This document shows, piece by piece, positions 1 through 7,779 of a DNA stretch of 11,686 nt; the first letter of the stretch is position 1; each line of letters opens with the position of its first letter. This DNA comes from Pseudomonadota bacterium (GTDB taxonomy: Bacteria > Cyanobacteriota > Vampirovibrionia > LMEP-6097): assembly GCA_009924885.1 (NCBI GenBank), contig RFQS01000043.1:1-11686 (forward strand), written 5' to 3'. Both the position numbers and the translations under genes were made by a program. Below the pieces are notes generated by a model. It was not told the DNA's origin. It worked only from the letters and a program-made list of their open reading frames with translations, and searched no databases.

Positions 1-1877
1 ATTTCTCTCAGTAATCTTTGAGTACTCTCTTCATCTTTATTTTTTTCTGCTTCTTGTAATTCTTTATCTAATTTACGTTTGAGGATTTCTGATTTTTGTT
101 TTCTTAAAACTGAAATTATTTCATTAAAGCGAGTCAGGTATTGTTTTTTATTAGACTCTAATTCCATCGCTATTTCAGCTAAGTCACTAGAGTATTTAAG
201 ATCTTCAAGTGATTCGTGATTTTTAAGTTTTTTAAATTTACTATTCGTGTCGTCATCAGGATTTTCAAAGCTTACATCTACTAAAGCTGAAAGTATAATC
301 TGGTGCTCTTCTTTGTTTAAGCTGTATTCATTTGCCATAAATTCTTCTAGAAGTCTTCTATCATCAAGCATAATCGCTAAAAGCTCTATGTCAAACCTGC
401 TTAGTGGATCTGAGTTGATAGAAGAAGATTTTTGATGGTTTTGATTTTGTGTTGTGAATGGCTGATTAGTATTAGATCCTGTTGGCTTGTTTTGATTAGA
501 TGGATTCAGGTTTACTTGATTATTAGTTCCTATTACTGCAAATTCCCTAGAAAGGTTTTTAAACTCTTTCCTGATCTGTTCTTCAAGAATATTATTACTT
601 AGATCTAGTCTTGCAGCTAATTTCTGTATGTAAGCGTTTAGTTCGATTTTATTATTAATAAAATATAGAAAGCGAGACATTTTAGAAATAAAGTTAGCTT
701 TTTCTCTGGGGCCAAATTCTTCTTTTTTAAATTCTGATATTAATTTATCTGTCTTGTAGTCGATAAATGATTTAGCATTTTTAATTTCAAGCTCAAAATT
801 ACTACTGCCAAAGAGTTTTATAAAATCATCAGGGTCTTTAGCTGTTTGTAAATCTATGACTTTAATTTCAGGATTCAGTTCAGCAGCGATTTGCATGATA
901 ACTTCAAAAGCTCTTTCTTTAGCTAATTCACCAGCCTTATCACTATCTAAGCAGAGATAGATACTTTTGCTTGAGGAGTATTTTAGTAAAAGCTTAGCTT
1001 GTTTAGGTGTAAGTGCTGTTCCCTGATTGGCGACTGTGTTTTTAAAACCTTCTTTATATAAGGCTATTTGATCGAAGTAGCCTTCAACTAAAATGACGAA
1101 ATCCTTTTCCTTAATAGCTTTCTTTGCAAGTGAAAGCCCAAATAGTTCATCACCTTTATGATATATATCGGTTTCTGGAGAATTAATATATTTAGGAGCC
1201 TCTGAATTATCCTCTAAAATCCTTGCCCCGAAGCCGATAACTTCATCCTTCTCATTCGTAATCGGGATCATCAGCCTATCTCTGAAGCGATCATAATATT
1301 TTCCTGATTTTTCATGATGAATGGCAAGCCCTGATTTAAAAATCTCTTCTTCGCTGATTTTTAATTTTCCAGTTAAGTGCTTAACTAAAAATCCCCAATC
1401 ATCTTTAGATGTGGGTGAATAACCGATTTTAAAATTCTTAATCGTATTTAAGTCTATCTGCCTTTCACTGAGATAATTCCTACATAGCTCAGCAGATTCA
1501 GCACCTAAAAGTTTTTCATGATAATAATCGGCTGTTACTGAATAAATTTCTAAATATTCATTTTGTAATTTTTGTTTACCGATATTCTCTGGATGCTGAT
1601 TTAAAGTTACTCCATATTTTAAGGCTAAGTCTTTTAGAGTTTCAGAAAAATCCTTATTATGATATTCAGACCAGAACTTGAAAACATCTCCTCCAGCGCC
1701 ACAGGCAAAGCACTTATATATGCCTTTCTGCGAGCTGATATGCATTGAGGGTTTAGTGTCATTATGAAAAGGGCATTTGGCGACATAGCTAGCTCCGGCT
1801 CTTTTTACTGGGATATGATCCGCTATAAGTTCTACTATGTCAGCTTTCTCTTTAATTTCATTGATTGGAGATGACAT
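1..1877 (-). CDS. dnaG: DNA primase DnaG (3' end cut by window edge)
   Basis: DnaG makes the RNA primers for DNA replication and works with the DnaB helicase at the fork. I translated it by hand because it has no stop inside the window; 625 codons are visible. The N-terminal CHC2 zinc ribbon has C35, H38, C56 and C59 (CPFH...CFACGAGGD). The catalytic core has the KYINSPET-type motif near residue 237. The TOPRIM domain shows VEGYFD (E265), NQGTALT and LDSDKAG (D311, D313), followed by KDPDDF. Around residues 445-490 lies an N/Q/S/T-rich linker, then a charged helical region that should be the DnaB-binding domain. Most bacterial primases have 600-680 residues, so little is missing. The ATG at 1877 is the only normal start upstream of the zinc ribbon; no clear Shine-Dalgarno site is seen. 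It follows the permease gene by 25 nt and is probably co-transcribed with it. Identification is certain. Confidence 0.96.
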   Translation of the reverse strand, partial: MSSPINEIKEKADIVELIADHIPVKRAGASYVAKCPFHNDTKPSMHISSQKGIYKCFACGAGGDVFKFWSEYHNKDFSETLKDLALKYGVTLNQHPENIGKQKLQNEYLEIYSVTADYYHEKLLGAESAELCRNYLSERQIDLNTIKNFKIGYSPTSKDDWGFLVKHLTGKLKISEEEIFKSGLAIHHEKSGKYYDRFRDRLMIPITNEKDEVIGFGARILEDNSEAPKYINSPETDIYHKGDELFGLSLAKKAIKEKDFVILVEGYFDQIALYKEGFKNTVANQGTALTPKQAKLLLKYSSSKSIYLCLDSDKAGELAKERAFEVIMQIAAELNPEIKVIDLQTAKDPDDFIKLFGSSNFELEIKNAKSFIDYKTDKLISEFKKEEFGPREKANFISKMSRFLYFINNKIELNAYIQKLAARLDLSNNILEEQIRKEFKNLSREFAVIGTNNQVNLNPSNQNKPTGSNTNQPFTTQNQNHQKSSSINSDPLSRFDIELLAIMLDDRRLLEEFMANEYSLNKEEHQIILSALVDVSFENPDDDTNSKFKKLKNHESLEDLKYSSDLAEIAMELESNKKQYLTRFNEIISVLRKQKSEILKRKLDKELQEAEKNKDEESTQRLLRE

Positions 1878-1902
1878 TAGATTATCTATGATAGCAATTG
1901 AT

Positions 1903-3042
1903 TTATCTAGTAGTTTTAAAATAGGAAATCAGGATGGCGACTAGTGATAATAGAAAATTTGGAAACCACATCGCAACTATAGCGGGCATTCTGCCCGAAT
2001 CTCCGAAAGACGTAAAAATAGCTTGGAACATAAAAAAAGAAAATACTATCAGTCCAAGAGTTATATAATTCCAGTTACGTGACTCTCTTCTAGAGCTAAA
2101 TCCTAAGAGGGCACCGATAAAAGCAAGTATCAGAGCGGTAAAAGGATATGCAAAACGCTGTTGGAAATTGGTTTTTAAGGAATTTAGGCTACTGGTTTCA
2201 ATATTATTTTTCTCGTGTAGTTTTATTAATTCCCATATCTCAAGAACATTTAGAGTTTGTATCTTTTTATAAATATGAATTAAATCAAGAGGGTTAGTCT
2301 GACTTTCTATAAACTTGGTTTTAAAATTCGAGACCATGTGATTAAAACCTTCATTATCATCCATCGCTGCACGATCAATAAAACTAGAATTCCCTTTTTC
2401 TAAATTCCAGCCATGTTTTTCTGAATCCCATTCAGCATTCTTAGCAAGGTGTATATTAATGAAACCCTTATCATTAAAATCAACTATGACTAAGTTCGTC
2501 AGTAAATCTTCTTTGATTGATTTAGCATAAAATATTTGTTGAACTTCTTTGTTCGGGTAGTGCTTAGTGTAGGTGAAGCTTTTAACTTCTTTGCTTTCTC
2601 TTTTTTTTGCAGATTTAAAAATATTATCGTTGAGTGGCGCAGTTATAGGGATTAAAATCTCAGCGATAATAAAACAGCTCAGTACGCCGATTAGACCAAA
2701 AATCATAACAGGCTTTAGAATTCGTAGATAATTCGCTCCAGCTGCTTTCATCGCAGTGAACTCTGCTTGAATTGAGAGTTTCTGAAAACAAAGAAAGCAG
2801 GCAAGTAAAATACAGATAGGTAAAATATTTAAGGCGATTTTTGGAATATCCAAAACTAATATGAAAAAACCAGTGTACCAAGGGTAATCACCACTAGCTA
2901 GTAGTTTGAATATTTGTTTAAATCGATCTATGCCGAGCCAAACCCCCGCTATAATGCCTCCAGCACTTAAGAATGGCAAAACGAATTCACTAAATATATA
3001 GGTGTCAATTCGTTTGAGGTACCTAGTCGTTAAGGGCTGCAA
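1903..3042 (-). CDS. LptF/LptG (YjgP/YjgQ) family LPS-export permease
   Basis: This is an inner-membrane permease of the LptB2FG type, which extracts lipopolysaccharide from the inner membrane and passes it to LptC/LptA. The 379 residues match the family length (about 360-370). Layout: a start like the family's (RYLKRIDTYIFSEF), three N-terminal membrane segments (about 15-36, 55-82, 105-132), a soluble periplasmic domain (about 140-290), and three C-terminal membrane segments (about 292-312, 320-340, 350-375). The family motif with charged residues after TM2 (SIQAEFTAMKAAG) is present. E. coli needs both LptF and LptG; only one gene is here and I cannot say which it is closer to. The start must be the TTG at 3042, because an in-frame TAG lies seven codons upstream and no suitable ATG exists nearby. 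It sits 27 nt after ycf23 and 25 nt before dnaG. Presence of this family implies a Gram-negative envelope. Confidence 0.9.
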   Translation of the reverse strand: MQPLTTRYLKRIDTYIFSEFVLPFLSAGGIIAGVWLGIDRFKQIFKLLASGDYPWYTGFFILVLDIPKIALNILPICILLACFLCFQKLSIQAEFTAMKAAGANYLRILKPVMIFGLIGVLSCFIIAEILIPITAPLNDNIFKSAKKRESKEVKSFTYTKHYPNKEVQQIFYAKSIKEDLLTNLVIVDFNDKGFINIHLAKNAEWDSEKHGWNLEKGNSSFIDRAAMDDNEGFNHMVSNFKTKFIESQTNPLDLIHIYKKIQTLNVLEIWELIKLHEKNNIETSSLNSLKTNFQQRFAYPFTALILAFIGALLGFSSRRESRNWNYITLGLIVFSFFMFQAIFTSFGDSGRMPAIVAMWFPNFLLSLVAILISYFKTTR

Positions 3043-3069
3043 TATAGTATCTTTTATGAGCTAGGTTTA

Positions 3070-3864
3070 TCAATTCAAGATTAGTTCTTGTTCTTGAAGA
3101 GTTTTTTCTATCTGAGTTATAGATAGTGATTCTTGAAGACGTTTAATAGAAGCTAACATCTCTAATTCTGAATCAAGTCTATTAATATATTTACCTACTC
3201 CAATACCGTGTGCGCCAGCTGTAATAGCAAGAGCTGCTGTATCAGGGCTTATGCCAGAAGCTGTAAGTATAAAGGTCTTCTTAAGATTTTTACTAAGCTC
3301 GATAGTGTTAGACAGCGTTAGCATAACTTTCTGAAGAACGCCAAGCGTATTAGACGTGTTAGCATCTGTTGGTAAAGATCCTTCAGTCTGAATAATCTCT
3401 ACTCCTAGATTTTCTAAATCTGTAGCTAATTTAACCTGCTCATTAATATTTAAATGACCTGGAACAGTTATGGAAAGCATGGTTCCTTCTGTTTTAATTT
3501 CTGTAAGTTCTTTAGCAAGTGAAAGAACTTCAGCTGCTGATAAGTAAATGCCTTCTTCATAAAGAGCCTCGAAATTACCAAGCTCAAGTATGTCAGCTCC
3601 AAGTTCTTGAGCTCTTTTTAGTTCTTCAACTTTAACTGATGAAACCACAAGAACAGTATCTTTTAGAAGCTCTCTAACTGCGATGATAATATCCTCTCTT
3701 GCGGAAATATCTATCGCTGTAGCATTAGTAGCTTTTACTGCATGAGCTATTTTTAAAACTTTTTCTTTATCAAAATTATTTATACCAGAGATTATTTTTA
3801 AGAATGATCTAGTCTCAAGTGACTCTCTGATTAGGTTATATCTAAAATTCTTTTGGCTTAGCAT
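3070..3864 (-). CDS. ycf23: Ycf23 / DUF561 family protein
   Basis: Ycf23 is a predicted TIM-barrel protein of unknown biochemical function, known from cyanobacteria and algal plastids. The 264-residue protein keeps the family blocks as I recall them: KIISGINNFD near residue 23, a valine-rich strand followed by GADILELGNFEALYEEG (about 89-105), SITVPGHL, then GVEIIQTEG (about 154-162), and a C-terminal phosphate-binding-like loop TASGIS...AGAHGIGVGKYINRL. The Ycf23 match rests on these strings and I rate it high. It is the best lineage marker in the window. The ATG at 3864 lies 33 nt after the cysD-like stop. That gap holds an extended -10 box so close to the ATG that the transcript could be leaderless (see the promoter entry). 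A role in the same pathway as its neighbours is possible but unsupported. Confidence 0.9.
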   Translation of the reverse strand: MLSQKNFRYNLIRESLETRSFLKIISGINNFDKEKVLKIAHAVKATNATAIDISAREDIIIAVRELLKDTVLVVSSVKVEELKRAQELGADILELGNFEALYEEGIYLSAAEVLSLAKELTEIKTEGTMLSITVPGHLNINEQVKLATDLENLGVEIIQTEGSLPTDANTSNTLGVLQKVMLTLSNTIELSKNLKKTFILTASGISPDTAALAITAGAHGIGVGKYINRLDSELEMLASIKRLQESLSITQIEKTLQEQELILN

Positions 3865-3870
3865 GGAAAA

Positions 3871-3898
3871 ATTATATCACAGGGGAAAAGAGTGTCTT
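3871..3898 (-). promoter_or_regulatory. Putative extended -10 promoter of ycf23
   Basis: Read on the minus strand, the gap between the cysD-like gene and ycf23 contains TGATATAAT, a perfect extended -10 (TGnTATAAT) with the hexamer at 3871-3876. A weak -35 (AAGACA, 4 of 6) lies at 3893-3898 with 16-bp spacing. Only six bases (TTTTCC) separate the -10 from the ATG at 3864, which would put transcription start on or next to the A of ATG. Such boxes arise by chance in AT-rich DNA; the TG extension and the intergenic position are what support this one. Confidence 0.5.
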
Positions 3899-4821
3899 TA
3901 AAAATATCCTTCTTTCTTTTTATCTTCCATTGAGCTGTCTGAACCTAAGTCTATGACACGATTTTCACGTTCAGATTTTTTTGCTACCTTCGCTTCGTTG
4001 ATGATTCCATCTATATCAATCGCAGATGATTCTATGGCTCCAGTGCAAGGCATACAGCCGAGCGAGCGGAATCTGCATTTTAAAACTTTAACTTCTTCTC
4101 CAGCACGAGGTTTTAAATATTCTTGGCTATAATCTACAGGTATAATAATGCCATTACGAATAACTACTTCTCTTTCTTGAGCGTAGTAAATAGGCACTAT
4201 TGGAATACTTTCAAGTTTAATATATTCCCATATATCAAGCTCAGTCCAGTTAGACAGAGGAAAAACTCTGATACTTTCTCTAGGACTGATTCTGGCATTA
4301 TAAATATTCCATAACTCAGGACGTTGATTCTTTGGGTCCCACTGTCCGAAACCATCTCTAAAGGAGTAGACCCTCTCTTTCGCTCTAGATTTTTCTTCAT
4401 CTCTACGAGCTCCTCCGAAGGCAGCATCAAAACCATGTTTATTTAAGCCGTCTAAAAGACCAGCAGTCTTTAGTGCACCGCAGCAAGTGGTAGTCCCATA
4501 TTTAAAGGGATTCATATTATTTGCGATAGCATCTTCATTACGATTAATAATTAACCTAGCGCCTAATTCTTTAGCAAAAGAATCTCTAAATTCATACATC
4601 TCTTTAAATTTATAACCAGTGTCTATATGCATTAAAGGGAATGGAATAGCTGCTGGATAAAAAGCTTTACGAGCTAGGTGCAGCATGACTGAGGAATCTT
4701 TACCCACTGAATAAAGCATTACAGGGTTTTTAAACTCTGCGACTACTTCTCTAATGATATGTATGCTTTCAGCTTCGAGTTGTTCAAAGTGGCTGAGAAT
4801 TTTGGGTTCCATAGTCTGCAT
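3898..4821 (-). CDS. cysD: Sulfate adenylyltransferase subunit 2 (CysD)-like, with extra Fe-S-type cysteines
   Basis: CysD is the catalytic small subunit of ATP sulfurylase, which with the GTPase CysN turns sulfate and ATP into APS. Numbered from the ATG at 4821, the protein has the PP-loop SVGKDSS (38-44), HIDTGYKF, GGARRDEEKSRAKER, WDPKNQRPELW, RVFPLSNWTE(L)DIW and a C-terminal EGYF, all CysD signatures and very close to the E. coli enzyme. It differs in having C113-C114 (TTTCCGALKT), C249, C256 and C259 (SLGCMPCTGA). E. coli CysD, as I recall it, has only the first cysteine of the last motif. CC...CxxC is the [4Fe-4S] pattern of APS reductases. No cysN or cysH gene lies beside it. Starts: ATG 4821 or ATG 4812 (the latter aligns best with E. 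coli); the TTG at 4845 is less likely. It lies 59 nt after the MBL gene and 33 nt before ycf23. Confidence 0.92.
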   Translation of the reverse strand: MQTMEPKILSHFEQLEAESIHIIREVVAEFKNPVMLYSVGKDSSVMLHLARKAFYPAAIPFPLMHIDTGYKFKEMYEFRDSFAKELGARLIINRNEDAIANNMNPFKYGTTTCCGALKTAGLLDGLNKHGFDAAFGGARRDEEKSRAKERVYSFRDGFGQWDPKNQRPELWNIYNARISPRESIRVFPLSNWTELDIWEYIKLESIPIVPIYYAQEREVVIRNGIIIPVDYSQEYLKPRAGEEVKVLKCRFRSLGCMPCTGAIESSAIDIDGIINEAKVAKKSERENRVIDLGSDSSMEDKKKEGYF

Positions 4822-4828
4822 GGGTGCT

Positions 4829-4837
4829 ATTTTACCA
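4829..4837 (-). promoter_or_regulatory. Possible extended -10 box before cysD
   Basis: On the minus strand TGGTAAAAT lies at 4837-4829, a 5-of-6 match to TATAAT with the TG extension. It is seven bases upstream of the ATG at 4821. No convincing -35 is seen. The spacing again suggests a very short or absent leader, as for ycf23. If transcription does start here, the in-frame TTG at 4845 cannot be the start codon. Confidence 0.3.
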
Positions 4838-4880
4838 TGTAGCAAGCCCCTGATAATATTAGGCGATTGTTGAAATTCTT

Positions 4881-5549
4881 TTATCTCGGTAGCCTTCTGT
4901 TAATAAAGGCGTGCAGGTTATCCATCTGCATATAGGGATTAGTTTTTTTCTGGTTACATAGTTCATCACAGTGCAAATGATGGTAGTTATGACCAGGAAA
5001 TATCATGGTGTGGTCTGGTAATTTCATTAGTTTATGATGAACAGTATCGAACATCGTTTCGACATCCCCGCCAGGTAGATCACATCTGCCACAGCCATCT
5101 AGAAAAAGTGTATCGCCAGCTACTAAATTGCCATTTACGAGAAAGCACTGAGAACCTGGTGTATGACCAGGTGTATGTAAAAAATCTATATGAACATTTC
5201 CTACGTCTAAATTAAAAGTCGCATCGACTTCTATAATGTTTTCACCAATTGGTTTATAAAAGCTAGCTTCTTCTTTAGAGACATAGACTGGTATGTCATG
5301 AGTTTCTAAAAGTTTATTAATACCATTAGTATGATCTGGGTGACCATGGGTGATTAAAGCTCCTTTAATAGTTAAGCCAGCTTCTTGAGCTTTATCTCTG
5401 ATGAAATTCACATCCCAAGCTGGATCGACTACGACTATTTCTTTAGTTTCCTTATCGCCGATGAAATAGATGTAATTAGCCATGGGGCCAAGTTCAAACT
5501 GCTCAATCAATAGGGGGCTTGCTTTGCTCAGGGTATTTAATTCTGTCAT
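4881..5549 (-). CDS. Metallo-beta-lactamase-fold hydrolase, ETHE1/glyoxalase-II-like
   Basis: This is a cytosolic metalloenzyme of the MBL superfamily, 222 residues. Metal ligands are visible as H68, H70, D72, H73 (THGHPDH), H129 (HTPGHTPGS), D146 (AGDTLF) and H187 (FPGHNYHH). The segment GCGRCDLPGGD (152-162) plus NYHH (188-191) and a terminal E....NP resemble persulfide dioxygenase ETHE1, whose GCGR arginine and HDYH tyrosine line the substrate pocket; here they are R155 and Y189. Generic hydroxyacylglutathione-hydrolase-like proteins share much of this, so the substrate is not fixed by sequence. The ATG at 5549 lies 47 nt inside the pgpH 3' end and has an SD-like GGAAAAG eight bases upstream. 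A TTG at 5510 or the ATG at 5483 are alternatives, but the latter would cut the first strand. The following cysD-like gene suggests a sulfur role (inference). Confidence 0.88.
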   Translation of the reverse strand: MTELNTLSKASPLLIEQFELGPMANYIYFIGDKETKEIVVVDPAWDVNFIRDKAQEAGLTIKGALITHGHPDHTNGINKLLETHDIPVYVSKEEASFYKPIGENIIEVDATFNLDVGNVHIDFLHTPGHTPGSQCFLVNGNLVAGDTLFLDGCGRCDLPGGDVETMFDTVHHKLMKLPDHTMIFPGHNYHHLHCDELCNQKKTNPYMQMDNLHAFINRRLPR

Positions 5550-7779
5550 GATTTCTACTTTTCCAAACTTTTACGAAAGAGTCTTTTATTAATTCTAATT
5601 CCTCTGGTTTTAAATTAGAATTTCGAAGTTCACCTTCATTAACTCTAGCACTGATGATCTTCGCGATTTTTTCTCTGACATCATTTTCACTGTTAAGTTC
5701 TTTTTCACTTTTTAATGCTGCTTCAGCAGAGTCTGCAATCATCGCAATACCAGCTTCTCTAGAATTAGGAATAGGACCAGGATATTTAAAATCCATAATA
5801 TTAATATTAGATTTTCCATATTTCTCTAAAGCTTTCACATAGAAATAATTAGTGACGGTAGTTCCTTGATGCATCGGAATGAAATCTATAATGGCTTCTG
5901 GTAATTTATGTTTTTTTGCTAATTTAACGCCTTCTGGCACATGAGCGATTATTATTTCAGCTGATTTTTTAGGGTCATCTAAAGTCGTATGGGGATTAGG
6001 TTTTCCTAGATTGTTCTCTATGAAATAATCCGGATTATAGGTTTTCCCAATATCATGATATAGAAGACCGACTCTGATCAGTTCTGTATTAGCCCCTATG
6101 GCGTTAGATGCTTCTTCAGCATAGCGAGAGACATTTAGCGAATGTTCATAAGTACCAGGTGCTTCTTCTTTAAGTTTTTTGAGTAATGACTGATTTGGAT
6201 TAGATAGTTCAGATAAGCGAAATGGCGTTAATAGTCTGAAGGTGAATTCTAAATATGGTAAGACTGCAAGTGCTATTAGACCAGAGAGTATTCCACTTAA
6301 AGCATATAATGCTGTAATGACTAGGACTGTACTTACACTAAAGTTTTTTACAGCTATTAAGACGGAGAATAAGAATACTAAACCCTGACAGAGAGCTATT
6401 TTGGTTCCAGCATTTGCTAAATCTTCTCTTTGGTGAGAGTGTTTGGTTAAATATATCGCATAAATAGAACCAGCTAAAAGAGGTAAAACTTGCCAGAAAT
6501 TTAAATCAAAGCTGTACATTAGGAAAAAGTTCATTAGTAATGAACTGAATAGAGCAAGCTTAGGTAGATAGAATACGGTTAATAATATCGGTACTAGAGA
6601 AATGGGAACTATAGCTAGTTTATTTATCCCCCATAAAGAAATAGCAGATATCACTGCCTGAGAGCCAAGTACTACGGTGAATATCATGGCGAGTCGTTGG
6701 ACACTATATTTCCTCTTCTCTATTAAGAAAATATATAGGCTCATTAAAAATACGGCTATATAGACGATGCCGAGGTATTTTATTTCTAAACTCCAGTCAG
6801 CTTCTGGTCTGAGCAGGTTTAAATTTTTCATATAGTAATAGTTTTTCTCTGAGATTTTTTTACCTTTTTCAGCTAAAACTGTTCCTGTCGGTAATTTTAC
6901 GTAAATGTCTGAAACTGAGGCTAGGGCTTGATTCTCAAGGTCTTCTACTTTTTTCCAGTCTATCTTTATATTAGGGCTAGTGGTATTAAGAATAATTTTT
7001 TTAGTTAAGTCAAGCTCTAAGCCTCTTAAGCTCGGGAAGAGGATCTCTATATTTTTAGTGATTTTAGATTTTGGGAGACCGTTTACTATACCGATATTTA
7101 AAAGTTTTTTCTGTACGATAAAAAGCCTATACAGGAATTCTTTTTTGTCTGTGAGCTTTTGTAGGTCAAGAAAAAAATTAGCACCAAGATTCTTAATTAC
7201 TTTTTTTTCATTTTTAAATTCAAGGCGGAAGCGTTCTATCTCTTTTAAAAAGTAATTTTTTTCAAAGCTACTAAGATTACTAATAGCCAGAATTATTTTT
7301 TCATAATCTGAATTGATAAATTCACCAGCAGAGGTGTTGCCATCAAGAACTGCTTGAATTTCTTTGAATTTATGATCATTTAATTGTATTAAAGTCATCT
7401 GCATATGAATACCTATTCTGCTTATAATCGGCATTTCATAAGATTTCTGTCCGCTTAAGGTAGACTGGATGACTTTTACGTAAGTTTTTAATTCTTCTAA
7501 ACTTTTCTGTGTTGCTGTATCATCTACGGTTAAAACCTCTTGGTTATTAAGGTTATAAATGGACTTAGTCTTAGTCTCTTCCTTAAGCTGGTTTGTGGCT
7601 ACTTCATCAAGAACTCTTACACCTTTTTCTAAGACTACGCTTATAGGGCTTACTTCTTTTACAGAGAGTAATGGCTTGTACCAAGATCTGACGCCCACGA
7701 GTGAGGTGAAAATTAATGAACCAAGCAGTATAATCAATACTTTGAAAAAAAGGCTAGGGAGGTTTTGTTTTAATGGCAT
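5503..7779 (-). CDS. pgpH: 7TM-HD phosphohydrolase, PgpH-type c-di-AMP phosphodiesterase
   Basis: PgpH-type proteins are membrane receptors whose cytoplasmic HD domain hydrolyses the second messenger c-di-AMP. The 758 residues fit the family. An N-terminal membrane segment (about 12-31) is followed by a large extracytoplasmic helical domain (7TMR-HDED type, about 35-335), a cluster of about seven membrane segments (about 338-520) and a C-terminal HD domain. HD residues seen: H546 (TYEHSL), H575-D576 (YHDIGK), then IIIAHV, PMHQGT and IADSAEAA. The ATG at 7779 puts the first membrane segment in the expected place. No Shine-Dalgarno site precedes it. Its start overlaps the start of miaA on the other strand by 7 bp, so its promoter must lie inside miaA or further away. 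It is the first gene of the minus-strand train and overlaps the MBL gene by 47 nt. Nucleotide specificity is inferred from family. Confidence 0.92.
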   Translation of the reverse strand: MPLKQNLPSLFFKVLIILLGSLIFTSLVGVRSWYKPLLSVKEVSPISVVLEKGVRVLDEVATNQLKEETKTKSIYNLNNQEVLTVDDTATQKSLEELKTYVKVIQSTLSGQKSYEMPIISRIGIHMQMTLIQLNDHKFKEIQAVLDGNTSAGEFINSDYEKIILAISNLSSFEKNYFLKEIERFRLEFKNEKKVIKNLGANFFLDLQKLTDKKEFLYRLFIVQKKLLNIGIVNGLPKSKITKNIEILFPSLRGLELDLTKKIILNTTSPNIKIDWKKVEDLENQALASVSDIYVKLPTGTVLAEKGKKISEKNYYYMKNLNLLRPEADWSLEIKYLGIVYIAVFLMSLYIFLIEKRKYSVQRLAMIFTVVLGSQAVISAISLWGINKLAIVPISLVPILLTVFYLPKLALFSSLLMNFFLMYSFDLNFWQVLPLLAGSIYAIYLTKHSHQREDLANAGTKIALCQGLVFLFSVLIAVKNFSVSTVLVITALYALSGILSGLIALAVLPYLEFTFRLLTPFRLSELSNPNQSLLKKLKEEAPGTYEHSLNVSRYAEEASNAIGANTELIRVGLLYHDIGKTYNPDYFIENNLGKPNPHTTLDDPKKSAEIIIAHVPEGVKLAKKHKLPEAIIDFIPMHQGTTVTNYFYVKALEKYGKSNINIMDFKYPGPIPNSREAGIAMIADSAEAALKSEKELNSENDVREKIAKIISARVNEGELRNSNLKPEELELIKDSFVKVWKSRNHDRIKYPEQSKPPID
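7729..7734 (+). promoter_or_regulatory. Putative miaA -10 box (with -35 at 7706-7711)
   Basis: A perfect TATAAT at 7729-7734 has GTGAAA (4 of 6 to TTGACA) at 7706-7711, a 17-bp spacing. Transcription would start near 7741, leaving about 32 nt of leader that contains the strong Shine-Dalgarno site of miaA. The whole promoter lies inside the 5' part of the oppositely oriented pgpH gene. Confidence 0.45.
7757..7762 (+). promoter_or_regulatory. Strong ribosome binding site of miaA
   Basis: GGGAGG (within TAGGGAGG) lies ten bases before the ATG at 7773. It is the clearest Shine-Dalgarno site in the window and fixes the miaA start. Most other genes here lack one. Confidence 0.7.

Noticed and set aside
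247..435. 62-codon plus-strand frame at the left end
   Set aside because: It is antisense to the DnaG C-terminal region, serine-rich, and without a ribosome site.
2660..2881. 73-codon minus-strand frame inside the permease gene
   Set aside because: It is out of frame with the conserved LptF/LptG sequence; a shadow ORF.
4197..4436. 79-codon minus-strand frame within the cysD-like gene
   Set aside because: It is an alternative frame of conserved CysD coding sequence and cannot be expressed without disturbing it; no family resemblance.
3898..4845. Annotation as CysH (PAPS/APS reductase)
   Set aside because: The cysteines resemble APS reductase, but the long CysD signatures (GGARRDEEKSRAKER, WDPKNQRPELW, the EGYF C-terminus) fix it as CysD-like.
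4841..5520. Inverted match AGCAAGCCCC at 4841-4850 (plus) and 5511-5520 (minus)
   Set aside because: Only ten bases match, one copy lies in coding sequence, and there is no extended similarity; likely chance.
5503..5549. 47-nt pgpH/MBL overlap as a sign of frameshift or misassembly
   Set aside because: Both reading frames are intact and normal in length, and the ATG at 5549 has an SD-like site; a shorter MBL start (TTG 5510) would also remove most of the overlap.
6980..7255. 91-codon open frame on the plus strand
   Set aside because: It lies fully inside the pgpH coding region on the other strand, has a low-complexity serine/phenylalanine/lysine composition typical of the antisense of an AT-rich gene, and has no supporting signal.
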